64,000 bases of DNA. Origin: Spraguea lophii (lineage: Eukaryota; Microsporidia; Spragueidae). The notes under the pieces are model-generated. The model saw nothing but the letters and a program-made list of their open reading frames with translations. It was not told the DNA's origin and searched no databases. Position 1 is the stretch's first letter. Every line of letters begins with the position of its first letter. Below are positions 19,792 to 29,564 of the stretch, piece after piece. Location: positions 1 through 64,000 of the forward strand of contig LDOQ01000129.1 of NCBI GenBank assembly GCA_001887945.1, given 5' to 3'. Position numbers and translations under genes: made by a program.

Positions 19792-22700
19792 TTATTTGAT
19801 ATTATCCATAATCTCATCTGCATATTGACTATCTAAAATATCTAATATCATATTATAAGTAACATCTTTTCTATTTATTATTTTTATATAATCATTCTTA
19901 TTTTTTTCATAACCCTTTTCCAAATATTCTATATTATCATCTTCTCTACTAACCTCTAACTTTTTAGAAGAGAAATATTTATTTTTAAATATATTTTTTC
20001 TTCTATATAAAAATTCATATGTTTTTATTCCCCTGGTAAGAATAAGTATAATCTCTATTTTATTATTAATATCTAAATTCTTCAAAATATTTTTATCATC
20101 AGTATTTATTATAGAAATACCATCATTAATATTTTTATTATCCCCTGTTTTTATATTTTCATTAAAAGTATTTAAATACACATATTCTTCTACAATCTTA
20201 AATATTTCATTATCATATTTTTTTATAATTCTTTTTCTTTTATTTTTACTTAATTGATTAATATACTCTCTTATATTGTATAACAATAATAAATCAATAT
20301 TATTATTCATAATATACATATATACTGTATTTATATTACTTACTATAAACATATTCTTTATATTTTTTATATTATTTTTATTCTTAGTTAATATAATGGT
20401 ATTTTTAAGAATATTATCTAAGCTATTATTCTGTTCATATATTTCTTCTTTTATTTTATTTTTATTACTGGTAAGATTTGGATTTACTCGTAGAAGAATA
20501 CTTCTTAATAATTTATCTTTATTTTCAGAAATATAATCTATACATTCTAAGTAATTGCTGAATAATAATTTTAGCATATAATCTTTTAATTCAATAAGAT
20601 TATATTTATTGAATATATCACAGTAATATTTTATATTTGATTCTATATAAGAGAATAAATAATTATTTTTATAGATATTATATGTTAGAGGCTTTTTAGT
20701 ATGTTTATCTGTTAATTTATTAATAATATGTGTTGGTGTATCTTTTTCAATAGTATTATTATTTTCTATATTTAGATATTTCGTATCTGAATCTCTGAAA
20801 TAAATAATATTTTTATCAAGGAGATATTCTTCTATTTCATTGTATACCTGATATACTTTATCAATATTTCTTTTATCTATTTTGTTTACATTAAATATTA
20901 TACCGTAATCATCTTCTAATTGTTCATTATGAGATATTTGATTGTTATCTGAAAAATTGAATTTATATTTGCATTCATATTCTAATGGGCGTAATTTTTT
21001 ATTTGTTCTTTCTAATATCGATGTTTTATATATTTCTATATATTCTAGGTTATTAAGAAATTGTTCAAAAGGATAAAAATACTCAAAGTAACACATAAAT
21101 TCTTTTCCTGATAGTTTATTATTATTACTATTGAAATAAAATTCTAATAATTCATCATCTTTATTGGTGTGATTGTTTTCAGGCTTAATATTGTGTTTAT
21201 CAATATTATTTGATATTTGTGAGTTATTATTATTATTGTGGTTATCAGGAGAGGTTCTATTTTTATAGATGGATAATCTATTATTGTATGACAATACTAT
21301 GCTCAGCATTCTATCTGTAAGCTTTGGATCTTTAAAATTATATTTAAGATTCATTTTTTCATTGAATCTATTATATAATTCTTTAAAGTTGTTAAAACTG
21401 GAATAAAGTTCTTTTCTCAAATTGTCTCTTTTCATAATATCTTCATTATTAATACAACTAACGAGGCTTTTACACGGAACTATTTTAGAAGTAAAAAAGT
21501 TAAGTTCTGGTGGAAATAGAAGATTGTCATTCGTTGAAAAAGAAACACCCATTTGATCATTTGAATTAAATCCTTCAATATTATTGTTCTTATCTTGGAA
21601 GAAATCGTTTAATACCATATCATTTTTTATGATGTGCTTTTTAAATTTATTTTTAACCATTTTAATAAATATAAGCATATTATTACGCATAAGAACATTA
21701 TTATTGGGTGACGGAGTTCTCATAGGATTGGTTTGTCTGGTCTGAGGTGGAATAATAGTATTTTTCAGTGTTGATTGATTATTTATATCAATTTCTCTGT
21801 TATACGTACCAAAATTCATCGGATTATTGTACGTGTCTGGAGTACTGGGCTTAGGTCTTATATTAATATTTTTAAAAGTAGCGTAATGTGGAGAGGTTGT
21901 ATATTTAGAAGTATATAGATCTGCGTTTGCTTTGGTCGGATGTGGTGTAATATTGTTAATGTATGATTTTTTATGACCTACTGATGTATATTCTGTTTTC
22001 GTAGTTGATCTAATGCTTTTTTTGTTTTCATATCTTTTAAACAAACTATTTTGAGTAGTAAAAACTCTATTGAAATTAGTAGGTGTATTATTTATAGTTG
22101 GATATTGTCCAATATTATGATTTAGAGGACCATTATAATCTTGATATACTCTTTGCGAAGTGTTTTGACGAAAATTTAAATGTGAATTTTTATTAGTGTA
22201 TAAACTATTGTTATTGGGATGTAGATAAAGGTTGTTATCAGTTTCGGGAAATTTTGTTTTGCCATCACCAGTAGGATTATGACTACCAGGCTCTTCTTGA
22301 ATATTTCCGTGACTTGTAAAATTCATTCTATCATCATTATAACCATTATTATAAAATTGGTTATTAGCCATAATTTTCTGTCTTCTTTGAGTTATTCTTT
22401 GAAGATCTGGATTATTTATCATAGATGGATTACCAAGGACATTATTCATTCTTGTATCACTATGTTTTAAATATCCATTCTGTGGGTTATACATACTATC
22501 AAAATTAGAATGTCTATCATCAATAAAATTACTTCCATGGTGAGTTTCTTTGATGTACATATTAGGATCATGAATAAATCTTTGAAGATTCTGTTTGTAA
22601 TGTGGTGCTTTAATGAACTGTTTATTAAAAGCGGTATCCGGATAACGATATTTGTCAATATGCTCACTTTCCTGTTGTTGCTGATTTCTTTCATCCCTAA

Positions 22701-23082
22701 TATATATATTATTTTTTGAAACTTCACTTGGAAAAATCATTGCCTTCGGAGTACTATGGTTAAACAAATTCATATTATTCCCTTCTTCTCTAGGCATTCT
22801 ATTATGAAATTGATATAAACTATTTGTATTTGAATTTATATTGGGATAAGAATTAGTATTATTAATATTAGATTTTATATTATAAAAATTACTTTGATCA
22901 TTATGAACACGATAATCAAACATATTATCTTGTTGTTGAAAATGATAATTTGATTTTAATCCATCATTATTATCATGTTGCTTTTTATCTTTTCTTACAT
23001 GTGTATTTGCATTTTTACTTTCTTCATATTGCTTTTCTTCATTTTGTTTAGATGTATCATTATTTTGAATATCATCATGCAT
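19792..23082 (-). CDS. Large Asn/Gln-rich protein, unidentified
   Basis: A 1096-residue protein. The first ~480 residues are low-complexity Asn/His/Gln/Ser/Thr-rich. Residues about 480-1096 are a more ordered, helical, Lys/Asn/Ile-rich part ('RDNLRKELYSSFNNFKELYNRFNEKMN', 'YYCDIFNKYNLIELKDYMLKLL'). I considered a SAC3-type helical domain but cannot support it. There is no signal peptide or membrane segment. GGGG at 23084-23087 (coding-strand CCCC) abuts the start codon. It is divergently arranged with the cullin gene, sharing a 149-bp promoter region. Confidence 0.75.
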   Translation of the reverse strand: MHDDIQNNDTSKQNEEKQYEESKNANTHVRKDKKQHDNNDGLKSNYHFQQQDNMFDYRVHNDQSNFYNIKSNINNTNSYPNINSNTNSLYQFHNRMPREEGNNMNLFNHSTPKAMIFPSEVSKNNIYIRDERNQQQQESEHIDKYRYPDTAFNKQFIKAPHYKQNLQRFIHDPNMYIKETHHGSNFIDDRHSNFDSMYNPQNGYLKHSDTRMNNVLGNPSMINNPDLQRITQRRQKIMANNQFYNNGYNDDRMNFTSHGNIQEEPGSHNPTGDGKTKFPETDNNLYLHPNNNSLYTNKNSHLNFRQNTSQRVYQDYNGPLNHNIGQYPTINNTPTNFNRVFTTQNSLFKRYENKKSIRSTTKTEYTSVGHKKSYINNITPHPTKANADLYTSKYTTSPHYATFKNINIRPKPSTPDTYNNPMNFGTYNREIDINNQSTLKNTIIPPQTRQTNPMRTPSPNNNVLMRNNMLIFIKMVKNKFKKHIIKNDMVLNDFFQDKNNNIEGFNSNDQMGVSFSTNDNLLFPPELNFFTSKIVPCKSLVSCINNEDIMKRDNLRKELYSSFNNFKELYNRFNEKMNLKYNFKDPKLTDRMLSIVLSYNNRLSIYKNRTSPDNHNNNNNSQISNNIDKHNIKPENNHTNKDDELLEFYFNSNNNKLSGKEFMCYFEYFYPFEQFLNNLEYIEIYKTSILERTNKKLRPLEYECKYKFNFSDNNQISHNEQLEDDYGIIFNVNKIDKRNIDKVYQVYNEIEEYLLDKNIIYFRDSDTKYLNIENNNTIEKDTPTHIINKLTDKHTKKPLTYNIYKNNYLFSYIESNIKYYCDIFNKYNLIELKDYMLKLLFSNYLECIDYISENKDKLLRSILLRVNPNLTSNKNKIKEEIYEQNNSLDNILKNTIILTKNKNNIKNIKNMFIVSNINTVYMYIMNNNIDLLLLYNIREYINQLSKNKRKRIIKKYDNEIFKIVEEYVYLNTFNENIKTGDNKNINDGISIINTDDKNILKNLDINNKIEIILILTRGIKTYEFLYRRKNIFKNKYFSSKKLEVSREDDNIEYLEKGYEKNKNDYIKIINRKDVTYNMILDILDSQYADEIMDNIK

Positions 23083-23231
23083 TGGGGTTCTTTTTTGTTT
23101 AATTGAAAATTAATTAAATTTGTTTGTATTTTTTTGCATAGAATATTTTATGTTTATTTAAGCAAACAAAATATAAATTTAATTCTATTTTTGGCATAAA
23201 ACAAATGAAAAATTAAAAAATTACCCTCTTC
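23083..23231. promoter_or_regulatory. Shared divergent promoter with two C-run start motifs
   Basis: This 149-bp AT-rich gap separates two divergent genes. A minus-strand CCCC (23084-23087) lies next to one start, and CCC (23224-23226) lies six bases before the other. Confidence 0.7.
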
Positions 23232-26200
23232 ATGGATAATGAGAATAAAGACATTTCAGACAAGAATAAACGTACAAGAAAGTCTATAAATACGAATGAA
23301 GAAGTAATCATACATCAAAATACAGGAGTACAACCGGATACCAAATTAATCTCTTCTTCGCAAGAATTAATACCATATATCAAAATGATTTTAATACACA
23401 CATTAAATTCGCCTAATACTCTAAGATCATCAACATTTCAATCTATTTACACCTCCATATATTTATATTGTACTAAAAAAACAAAGATTTATGAAATACG
23501 TGGAAGAAGAATATATAATACATTTAAATCTGTTTTAAACGAGTATACAACAAGATTGGAATATAAATCTCTTATAGATTTAAAAACAACACTTTATAAT
23601 TATTACGCTGCCAAAGAGAAAATACTGGGTATGTTTAGCTATCTAAGCAAATATTATATCAGAGCTAATTCTGAGATGGATTTAGCAACAATGATGGATA
23701 TTCTAATTTATAGAAATTTCATAGAGAAAATAGAAGATAAATTGGTTGATCTGATTATATATAACAGTGAGGGTATGCATACAAACGAAAGTCATAGTAA
23801 TAATACAAGTAATGGTAGTATTGAATCATCCAATAACAATGAATCTACAGAAAATAACTTTTCTTCTAGTAGTAAAGAGAGTATAACATTGATTCAGATT
23901 TATAAAGAAATTGTCGTGAGTAATAATGAACAAAGTAAATATAAAAATCTCGTAGATAAATACATATTAAATATAAAATCCAAAATAAATTTTAACCTAA
24001 ATATAAAATTATTGTTACAGACAATTAAAAATATATTCTACGAAATAGATAATACTTTTAATTATTCTCCAGTATATATTAACGGTTCCTATAAAAGTAG
24101 TAGTAGCAGTAGTCAAGAAAATCAGATTAGTAGAATTTATAGGTATGAATACGGTAGTGCACCATTTATTAACGAAAGAAGTAGTAGCAGTAGTAGCAAA
24201 TCCAGTGGTATTTTTAGAATAGATACTTTAGCTTATAATACCAAAGATTGTAAAATTATAAAGAAAGAGGTATTAAAACAATTACTCAACAGAAAAAAAG
24301 AAATAATACATTTTATTTTAGACGATAAGCACAATGGAGATAATATAATCCATAGAAATATTTTTCATCAAAATAGCAGTATCAAACTAAAGATGTTTAC
24401 GTATACTATTATATTAATTATACCATTATTCTTTAATACATTTTTAGATAGCTATGGAGTAGACTTAAGTAACAGAATAAAAGATAAATGTATATACCAT
24501 ATCATACATATAATAGCATATAAATTAAATGAATATTATGTAATGTATAATGATGTTACAGTTAAAAAAATAATATTAGAAGAGGTCAGGAAGGTCATTG
24601 AAAATAAAAATATTAAGAAATTATGTAAATTAAATATTGATAATAATGACAATGAAAATATTACAGAAACAAACGAAGATATTTGCTGTAACAATAATTC
24701 CTCAGAAAGGATAACGGATAAGAATATGAATGAAGACGTGATACGTATTATAAATTATATTCTTACTAGTTCTAATGATTATAACAAATATATTTTAGAA
24801 GCTATAGCTATAATAATAAAAGTATTACCATATTCGTATACTATAAAAAATAAGATATTATTAGACCATCAACAAAGACTTATATTTAAAAAGAGTAATA
24901 TAGAAATGGAAAGAATGCTCGTATATTTTATAAATGATTATAACAATAATGATTTTATAACATCTATGGTTCTGAAGGATATCAACGATAAAAAATTTTA
25001 TGATGTATTTTATTATTATAACAGCGCTATTAATTTAAATGGTTGTTATAATAAAAATTATACATGCATGTGTATAACAGAATCCAATCTTACTTCAAAT
25101 GGTAATAATGGTAATAATATAATAGTCAATAATAATGGAATAGATTTAAAAGATAAGAATGTTAATAAATTTAATACAGAGATTACTTTCCTAACGAAAT
25201 CACTGTATCCTATAAAATCTACTGGATATTACTTTCCTGTTAATATTTTAGGAAATTATAATTTTGATATATTGCAAAATAAAAAAATAGATACATTAAA
25301 TAAGAATAATGATAATAAAAAAATAGACAATCCATTTTTTATACATCCATTATTAAACAAAGCCTTAACAATATTATCCAATAATATAATTTTTAAAAAA
25401 TATAAAAGAAGTTCAATAGCTTATCATCCGTTATTATCAAAATTAGAATTGGAAATTGATATTCAGAATAATACATTAGACAATAGTAATAATGATTTAA
25501 TAAATAATAGCGTATTAGATAATAACTCTAATAATACAACTAATGAAATAACAGATATTCAGAATAATAATACAACTAATGAAACATCAAATATTCAGAA
25601 TAATATATTAAATAATAATATATCAGATAATAATAAAATAAATATAATTGTTGATAGTGTTGTAGGATCCTATATTTTAGATATAAATGAAAAAGAATTA
25701 AAAATCAGTGATATTGAAATACCAGTATTAATTTATATGGTTAAGAAATATTTAATAGATTGTAAATGTGATAATAAACCACATAATCCTAATTGCATTG
25801 TCAATGAAATAAAAAAAGATAATTTTATTTTTAAAATTTCAGAAAAAAACAACTGTATTTTAAAAATAAATGATAATATTCAAAGTGGTAATTATTTTAT
25901 TGAAGAATTATATAAAAATGAACATATTGAAACCAAGACCATTATACCAATGATTAATAAACATATAATATCATCGTATATTATAAGAATGTTAAAAAGA
26001 AATAAAATCAAAAAAGAAGATGTATATGATATTATTATAAATGAATATAAAGATCTTATCGTTGAATATAATAATAATATTATAGATGGTGGTAATGATA
26101 TTGATAGTGGTAAATGTAATAACAATACTATTGATAATGGTAAAGAGTATATTAAATGTAATACTAATAATACTACTAGTAATATCACTAATACCATTGA

Positions 26201-26324
26201 TATTACTACTACAATTATTAATACAAATAATAAAATAAATAAAATGATAGATGAAGTAATAGATGATTTAATCGATAAAGAATTTGTAGATATAAAAGAT
26301 GAATATATTACATATATACCATAG
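23232..26324 (+). CDS. Cullin with low-complexity insertions
   Basis: A 1030-residue protein, longer than usual cullins (about 750-800). The N-terminal cullin repeat is clear at about 60-180 ('FQSIYTSIYLYC', 'YEIRGRRIYNTFKSVL', then 'ILGMFSYLSKYYI', 'DLATMMDILIYRNFI'). The C-terminal winged-helix neddylation domain starts near 905: 'SYIIRMLKRNKIKKEDVYDII', whose Lys922 aligns with the NEDD8 acceptor of I-V-R-I-M-K. It ends in 'IDDLIDKEFVDIKDEYITYIP', the standard cullin terminus. Ser-rich blocks (about 188-218 and 283-330) and Asn/Thr-rich blocks (about 740-800 and 945-1000) interrupt it, one inside the winged helix. Cullins scaffold RING ubiquitin ligases. Whether this is CUL1-, CUL3- or CUL4-type is open; I favour CUL1 or CUL3. 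Confidence 0.85.
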   Translation: MDNENKDISDKNKRTRKSINTNEEVIIHQNTGVQPDTKLISSSQELIPYIKMILIHTLNSPNTLRSSTFQSIYTSIYLYCTKKTKIYEIRGRRIYNTFKSVLNEYTTRLEYKSLIDLKTTLYNYYAAKEKILGMFSYLSKYYIRANSEMDLATMMDILIYRNFIEKIEDKLVDLIIYNSEGMHTNESHSNNTSNGSIESSNNNESTENNFSSSSKESITLIQIYKEIVVSNNEQSKYKNLVDKYILNIKSKINFNLNIKLLLQTIKNIFYEIDNTFNYSPVYINGSYKSSSSSSQENQISRIYRYEYGSAPFINERSSSSSSKSSGIFRIDTLAYNTKDCKIIKKEVLKQLLNRKKEIIHFILDDKHNGDNIIHRNIFHQNSSIKLKMFTYTIILIIPLFFNTFLDSYGVDLSNRIKDKCIYHIIHIIAYKLNEYYVMYNDVTVKKIILEEVRKVIENKNIKKLCKLNIDNNDNENITETNEDICCNNNSSERITDKNMNEDVIRIINYILTSSNDYNKYILEAIAIIIKVLPYSYTIKNKILLDHQQRLIFKKSNIEMERMLVYFINDYNNNDFITSMVLKDINDKKFYDVFYYYNSAINLNGCYNKNYTCMCITESNLTSNGNNGNNIIVNNNGIDLKDKNVNKFNTEITFLTKSLYPIKSTGYYFPVNILGNYNFDILQNKKIDTLNKNNDNKKIDNPFFIHPLLNKALTILSNNIIFKKYKRSSIAYHPLLSKLELEIDIQNNTLDNSNNDLINNSVLDNNSNNTTNEITDIQNNNTTNETSNIQNNILNNNISDNNKINIIVDSVVGSYILDINEKELKISDIEIPVLIYMVKKYLIDCKCDNKPHNPNCIVNEIKKDNFIFKISEKNNCILKINDNIQSGNYFIEELYKNEHIETKTIIPMINKHIISSYIIRMLKRNKIKKEDVYDIIINEYKDLIVEYNNNIIDGGNDIDSGKCNNNTIDNGKEYIKCNTNNTTSNITNTIDITTTIINTNNKINKMIDEVIDDLIDKEFVDIKDEYITYIP

Positions 26325-26360
26325 ATTTATTTATATTTATAATAAATATTTATTATTACA

Positions 26361-26651
26361 TCATTCATCTAATATCTCCACTGAAGAATATTCTTCATCT
26401 ATTTTATCTAATTCATTTAATATTTCTTTTTTAATATCTTCATTATCTGATATAGTATCAGTAGTGATATCAGTAGTAGTAATGTCATCTCTATTATCAT
26501 TATCATCTTTATTAATATTAGTAGTATCATTATCATCTTTATTAATATCATCTTTATCATTATTATTATTTATTTTACCTATAAATGTACCATAACCATA
26601 TTTATCTATATCTATATTTTTTAATTGATATAATATTTTATATTCAACCAT
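26361..26651 (-). CDS. Small acidic protein with Asp/Asn-rich centre, unknown
   Basis: A 96-residue protein. A 26-residue ordered N-terminus ('YKILYQLKNIDIDKYGYGTF') precedes a run of about 45 Asn/Asp/Lys/Thr residues and a short acidic helix ('IKKEILNELDKIDEEYSS'). GGGG at 26653-26656, i.e. CCCC just before the ATG on the coding strand, is the main reason to accept it over the antisense open frame at 26299-26595. It converges with the cullin gene, with 36 bases between the stops. Function unknown. Confidence 0.65.
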   Translation of the reverse strand: MVEYKILYQLKNIDIDKYGYGTFIGKINNNNDKDDINKDDNDTTNINKDDNDNRDDITTTDITTDTISDNEDIKKEILNELDKIDEEYSSVEILDE

Positions 26652-26791
26652 AGGGGTAATATTCTATTAATAATAGATATGATATATGTATTATAAGGAT
26701 ATGATATATACATATAACAGAATATGTTATAATAATATTAATATATCATATGCATTATACCATACATCTATCATACTCTTATACATATATA

Positions 26792-29284
26792 TTATATAAT
26801 ATTATTAATATATTCTAATACTCTTATAATATTCAATATAATATTTTTTATCTTTTTAATATTCCATCCATACTCTCTGTATATTACTTTATCTCTACTC
26901 ATACTACTCTTAATATTATTTATATTATTCTTATTATCATACATACTACTCTTAGTATTATTCTTATCATATACATTATAATTATAATAATATATAGATA
27001 TACCATTATTACCTATCTCTATTCTTAATCCATCATTATATAAAAATATATATCTATTATCTCTTATCATACACCAACAATCATATACATAGAAATATAA
27101 ATATCTATCTATATTAAATATACTATGAGATAATAGAGAAGAAGTATTAATATTACTATACGTATTATTACTGGTATAGTAGTTAGTGAGGTTAGAATGG
27201 TTATTATTATATTTGTTAGTAGTAATAGGGTTATATTCTATATACTTATTATATATTATATTTAATATACTATTTGTTATATTATTATTATCTCTTATAC
27301 CATATTTTATGTTACTATTATTGTTATTATCTTTTATATTATTATTATAATAATCTTCTATATATTCTTTAGAAGATAATAATATTTTATCATTATCATT
27401 ATAATTATATTTATCTATTATCTTTATATTATTATTATTCTTTATATTATTCTTTGTATGATTATTATGTGTATTATCATTATTACAACCATATACACTA
27501 CTATTATATACACTATTATTATATACACTACTACTATATCTATTATTACTATGATTATAATCTGAATGTATTAAGGTAAAACCTTTATATTTTATTATTA
27601 AAATATATTTATTATATTCTAATATTCTTTTTATATTCTTTTCTTTTAATATTTTTATATATTCAAATATAAAATTAATTCTTTTTATTATTTTATCTTC
27701 CATAAGATATATTTTATTATTATCTTTATATTTTATATTAAAATTGTTAGTGGTAGTATTGTTATTGGTATGGTTGTTAGTATTGGCGGTAGTATGATTG
27801 TTATTATAATTATCATTCATACTCTTACCGTTATCACACTTACCATTATCAGACCTACTACCATCACATCTATCACTATAACTCATATTATCATATTCTA
27901 TAATCTCTATAATATCTTTACATCTACATTTACTATCCATAGTAAATATTATTCTATTATCTATTTTCTCTATTCTACCTAATTTAGTATCCTTAATAAA
28001 ATTATTAAGCATAAAATAAGATTCATAATTTATTTTAATATTAAATAATTTTAATGCATCAATAATAGATATTCTAGAATGTAGAGGTTGTATTAATCTT
28101 TTAATAAGCATTTTAATATTATCATATGTAGTAATATGATTGTTAGTGGTGGTAGTGGTAGTGTTAGTATGGTTGTTAGTATTAATATAATCTTTATCGT
28201 ATATATTTCTATTATCTCTATCGCATCTATTATCACTCTCAGTATAAGTATAATCTTTATTATATTTCTTTCTATGTAAAATATAATATATTACCAATCC
28301 TATACTGTATAGATCTACTTCTTTATTATATTTATTATTTATGTTAATATGATTATTATTATCTTTATCATCTCTTCTATCACGCTTATCATTACTATCA
28401 TCTCCTCTTCTTCTATCACTACCATCATTATCATCATATCTATTATTATTGTATAATATCTCTGGTGCTATATAATCCTTAGTACCACATATACTCTTAG
28501 GTTCTTTCTCTTTAGTACATAATCCAAAATCACTTATCTTTATCTCTTTCTCTGTTATAAGAATATTGGATGGTTTTATATCTCTGTGTATATATCCTTT
28601 AGAATGAATATAATATACAGATAATAATAACATTCTAGATATTTTAGATACCATATGTATATCTGTTGTAATAATGATATTGATATGATTGTTAGTAGTA
28701 TGGTTAGTAGTATTGTTAGTAATAGTGTTATTGGTATGGTTGTTATTACCATCATCTCTATATCTATTATCATTATCATTATTATTATATCTATTACTTA
28801 TATTATAATGCATAAGATTATCATAACATCTTTCTAATACTATATAACAATTATGTTTATCTGTTGCATATTCATACATCTTTATTATATAGTTACTATG
28901 ATTAGTATTAGTATTGTTGTTAGTAATATTATTATAGTTAGTATTATCACTCATACCATTATCACTCACACCATTATCACTGTTATAACATATATTACAT
29001 TCTCTATTTAATTTTGATAATGCTTCTACTTCCTTCTTATATATTTTATAATATTTAATAGGTATTATTTTTATAGCATAATATTTATAATTGTAATATG
29101 ATAAATATACTGTAGATGATGCTCCTTCTCCTATTATTTTTAATATTTTATATTTATTTAATATATGCTTATTAGTAGTAGTATTGTTAGTATGATTGTT
29201 AGTAGTATGGTTATTGGTATGTTTATTAATATCTTTATTATTACCATTATTATTATTGTTATTTTCTTTATTTATATCATGCAT
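26792..29284 (-). CDS. Polo-like Ser/Thr kinase with long Asn/Thr inserts
   Basis: An 830-residue protein. After a 40-residue Asn/His/Thr leader, a kinase domain carries the glycine loop 'GEGASSTVY' (52-60), Lys72 in 'YYAIKII', 'YIHRDIKPSNILI' near 231, 'SDFGLCTKEKE' near 249 and activation segment 'SICGTKDYIAPEIL'. 'DFGL-T...CGT--YIAPE' is the Polo pattern. Near the C-terminus 'RYIFLYNDGLRIEIGNNGIS' followed by 'ILNIIRVLEYINNII' resembles one polo-box repeat with its closing helix. A second polo box is not obvious. Between lobes and in the linker there are many Asn, Thr and Asp runs, so the domain is spread out. Polo kinases drive mitosis and spindle-pole function. GGG at 29294-29296 marks the start. 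Kinase certain, Polo identity probable. Confidence 0.75.
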   Translation of the reverse strand: MHDINKENNNNNNGNNKDINKHTNNHTTNNHTNNTTTNKHILNKYKILKIIGEGASSTVYLSYYNYKYYAIKIIPIKYYKIYKKEVEALSKLNRECNICYNSDNGVSDNGMSDNTNYNNITNNNTNTNHSNYIIKMYEYATDKHNCYIVLERCYDNLMHYNISNRYNNNDNDNRYRDDGNNNHTNNTITNNTTNHTTNNHINIIITTDIHMVSKISRMLLLSVYYIHSKGYIHRDIKPSNILITEKEIKISDFGLCTKEKEPKSICGTKDYIAPEILYNNNRYDDNDGSDRRRGDDSNDKRDRRDDKDNNNHININNKYNKEVDLYSIGLVIYYILHRKKYNKDYTYTESDNRCDRDNRNIYDKDYINTNNHTNTTTTTTNNHITTYDNIKMLIKRLIQPLHSRISIIDALKLFNIKINYESYFMLNNFIKDTKLGRIEKIDNRIIFTMDSKCRCKDIIEIIEYDNMSYSDRCDGSRSDNGKCDNGKSMNDNYNNNHTTANTNNHTNNNTTTNNFNIKYKDNNKIYLMEDKIIKRINFIFEYIKILKEKNIKRILEYNKYILIIKYKGFTLIHSDYNHSNNRYSSSVYNNSVYNSSVYGCNNDNTHNNHTKNNIKNNNNIKIIDKYNYNDNDKILLSSKEYIEDYYNNNIKDNNNNSNIKYGIRDNNNITNSILNIIYNKYIEYNPITTNKYNNNHSNLTNYYTSNNTYSNINTSSLLSHSIFNIDRYLYFYVYDCWCMIRDNRYIFLYNDGLRIEIGNNGISIYYYNYNVYDKNNTKSSMYDNKNNINNIKSSMSRDKVIYREYGWNIKKIKNIILNIIRVLEYINNII

Positions 29285-29564
29285 AGGTATTAAGGGTTAT
29301 AGACAATATTATTATTTATTTATAATTTATAATCTATTTGATAATTTGTAAATGAGTAATAAAAAATATATTTTATTTATAATCTATTATATTGTTATAT
29401 AAATTATTTGCTTCTAATATTACTTCTGTATTGTTATATACCTTTGTATTCATCTAATCTTATTATCTACTCTCACATCTACACCTATATACCTACACAC
29501 ACTAACATAACACACCTACATACCTACACATAGCTACATACCTACATACTCATATCACACTATG
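29285..29564. repeat. Spacer with short CCTACATAC-type repeats
   Basis: At about 29477-29560 the plus strand repeats variants of 'cctacatac', 'cctacacac' and 'cacacctac'. This lies in the 3' flank of the EFR3-like gene and the upstream region of the kinase gene. Confidence 0.7.

Noticed and set aside
26299..26595. Plus-strand 98-codon open frame
   Set aside because: It overlaps the cullin end and is antisense to the acidic small protein, which has a CCCC start signal. Its Leu/Ser-rich composition is repeat-driven.
29477..29560. CRISPR-like or telomeric repeat
   Set aside because: Short CCTACATAC variants lack regular spacers and fixed unit length, and CRISPR arrays are not expected in a eukaryote.
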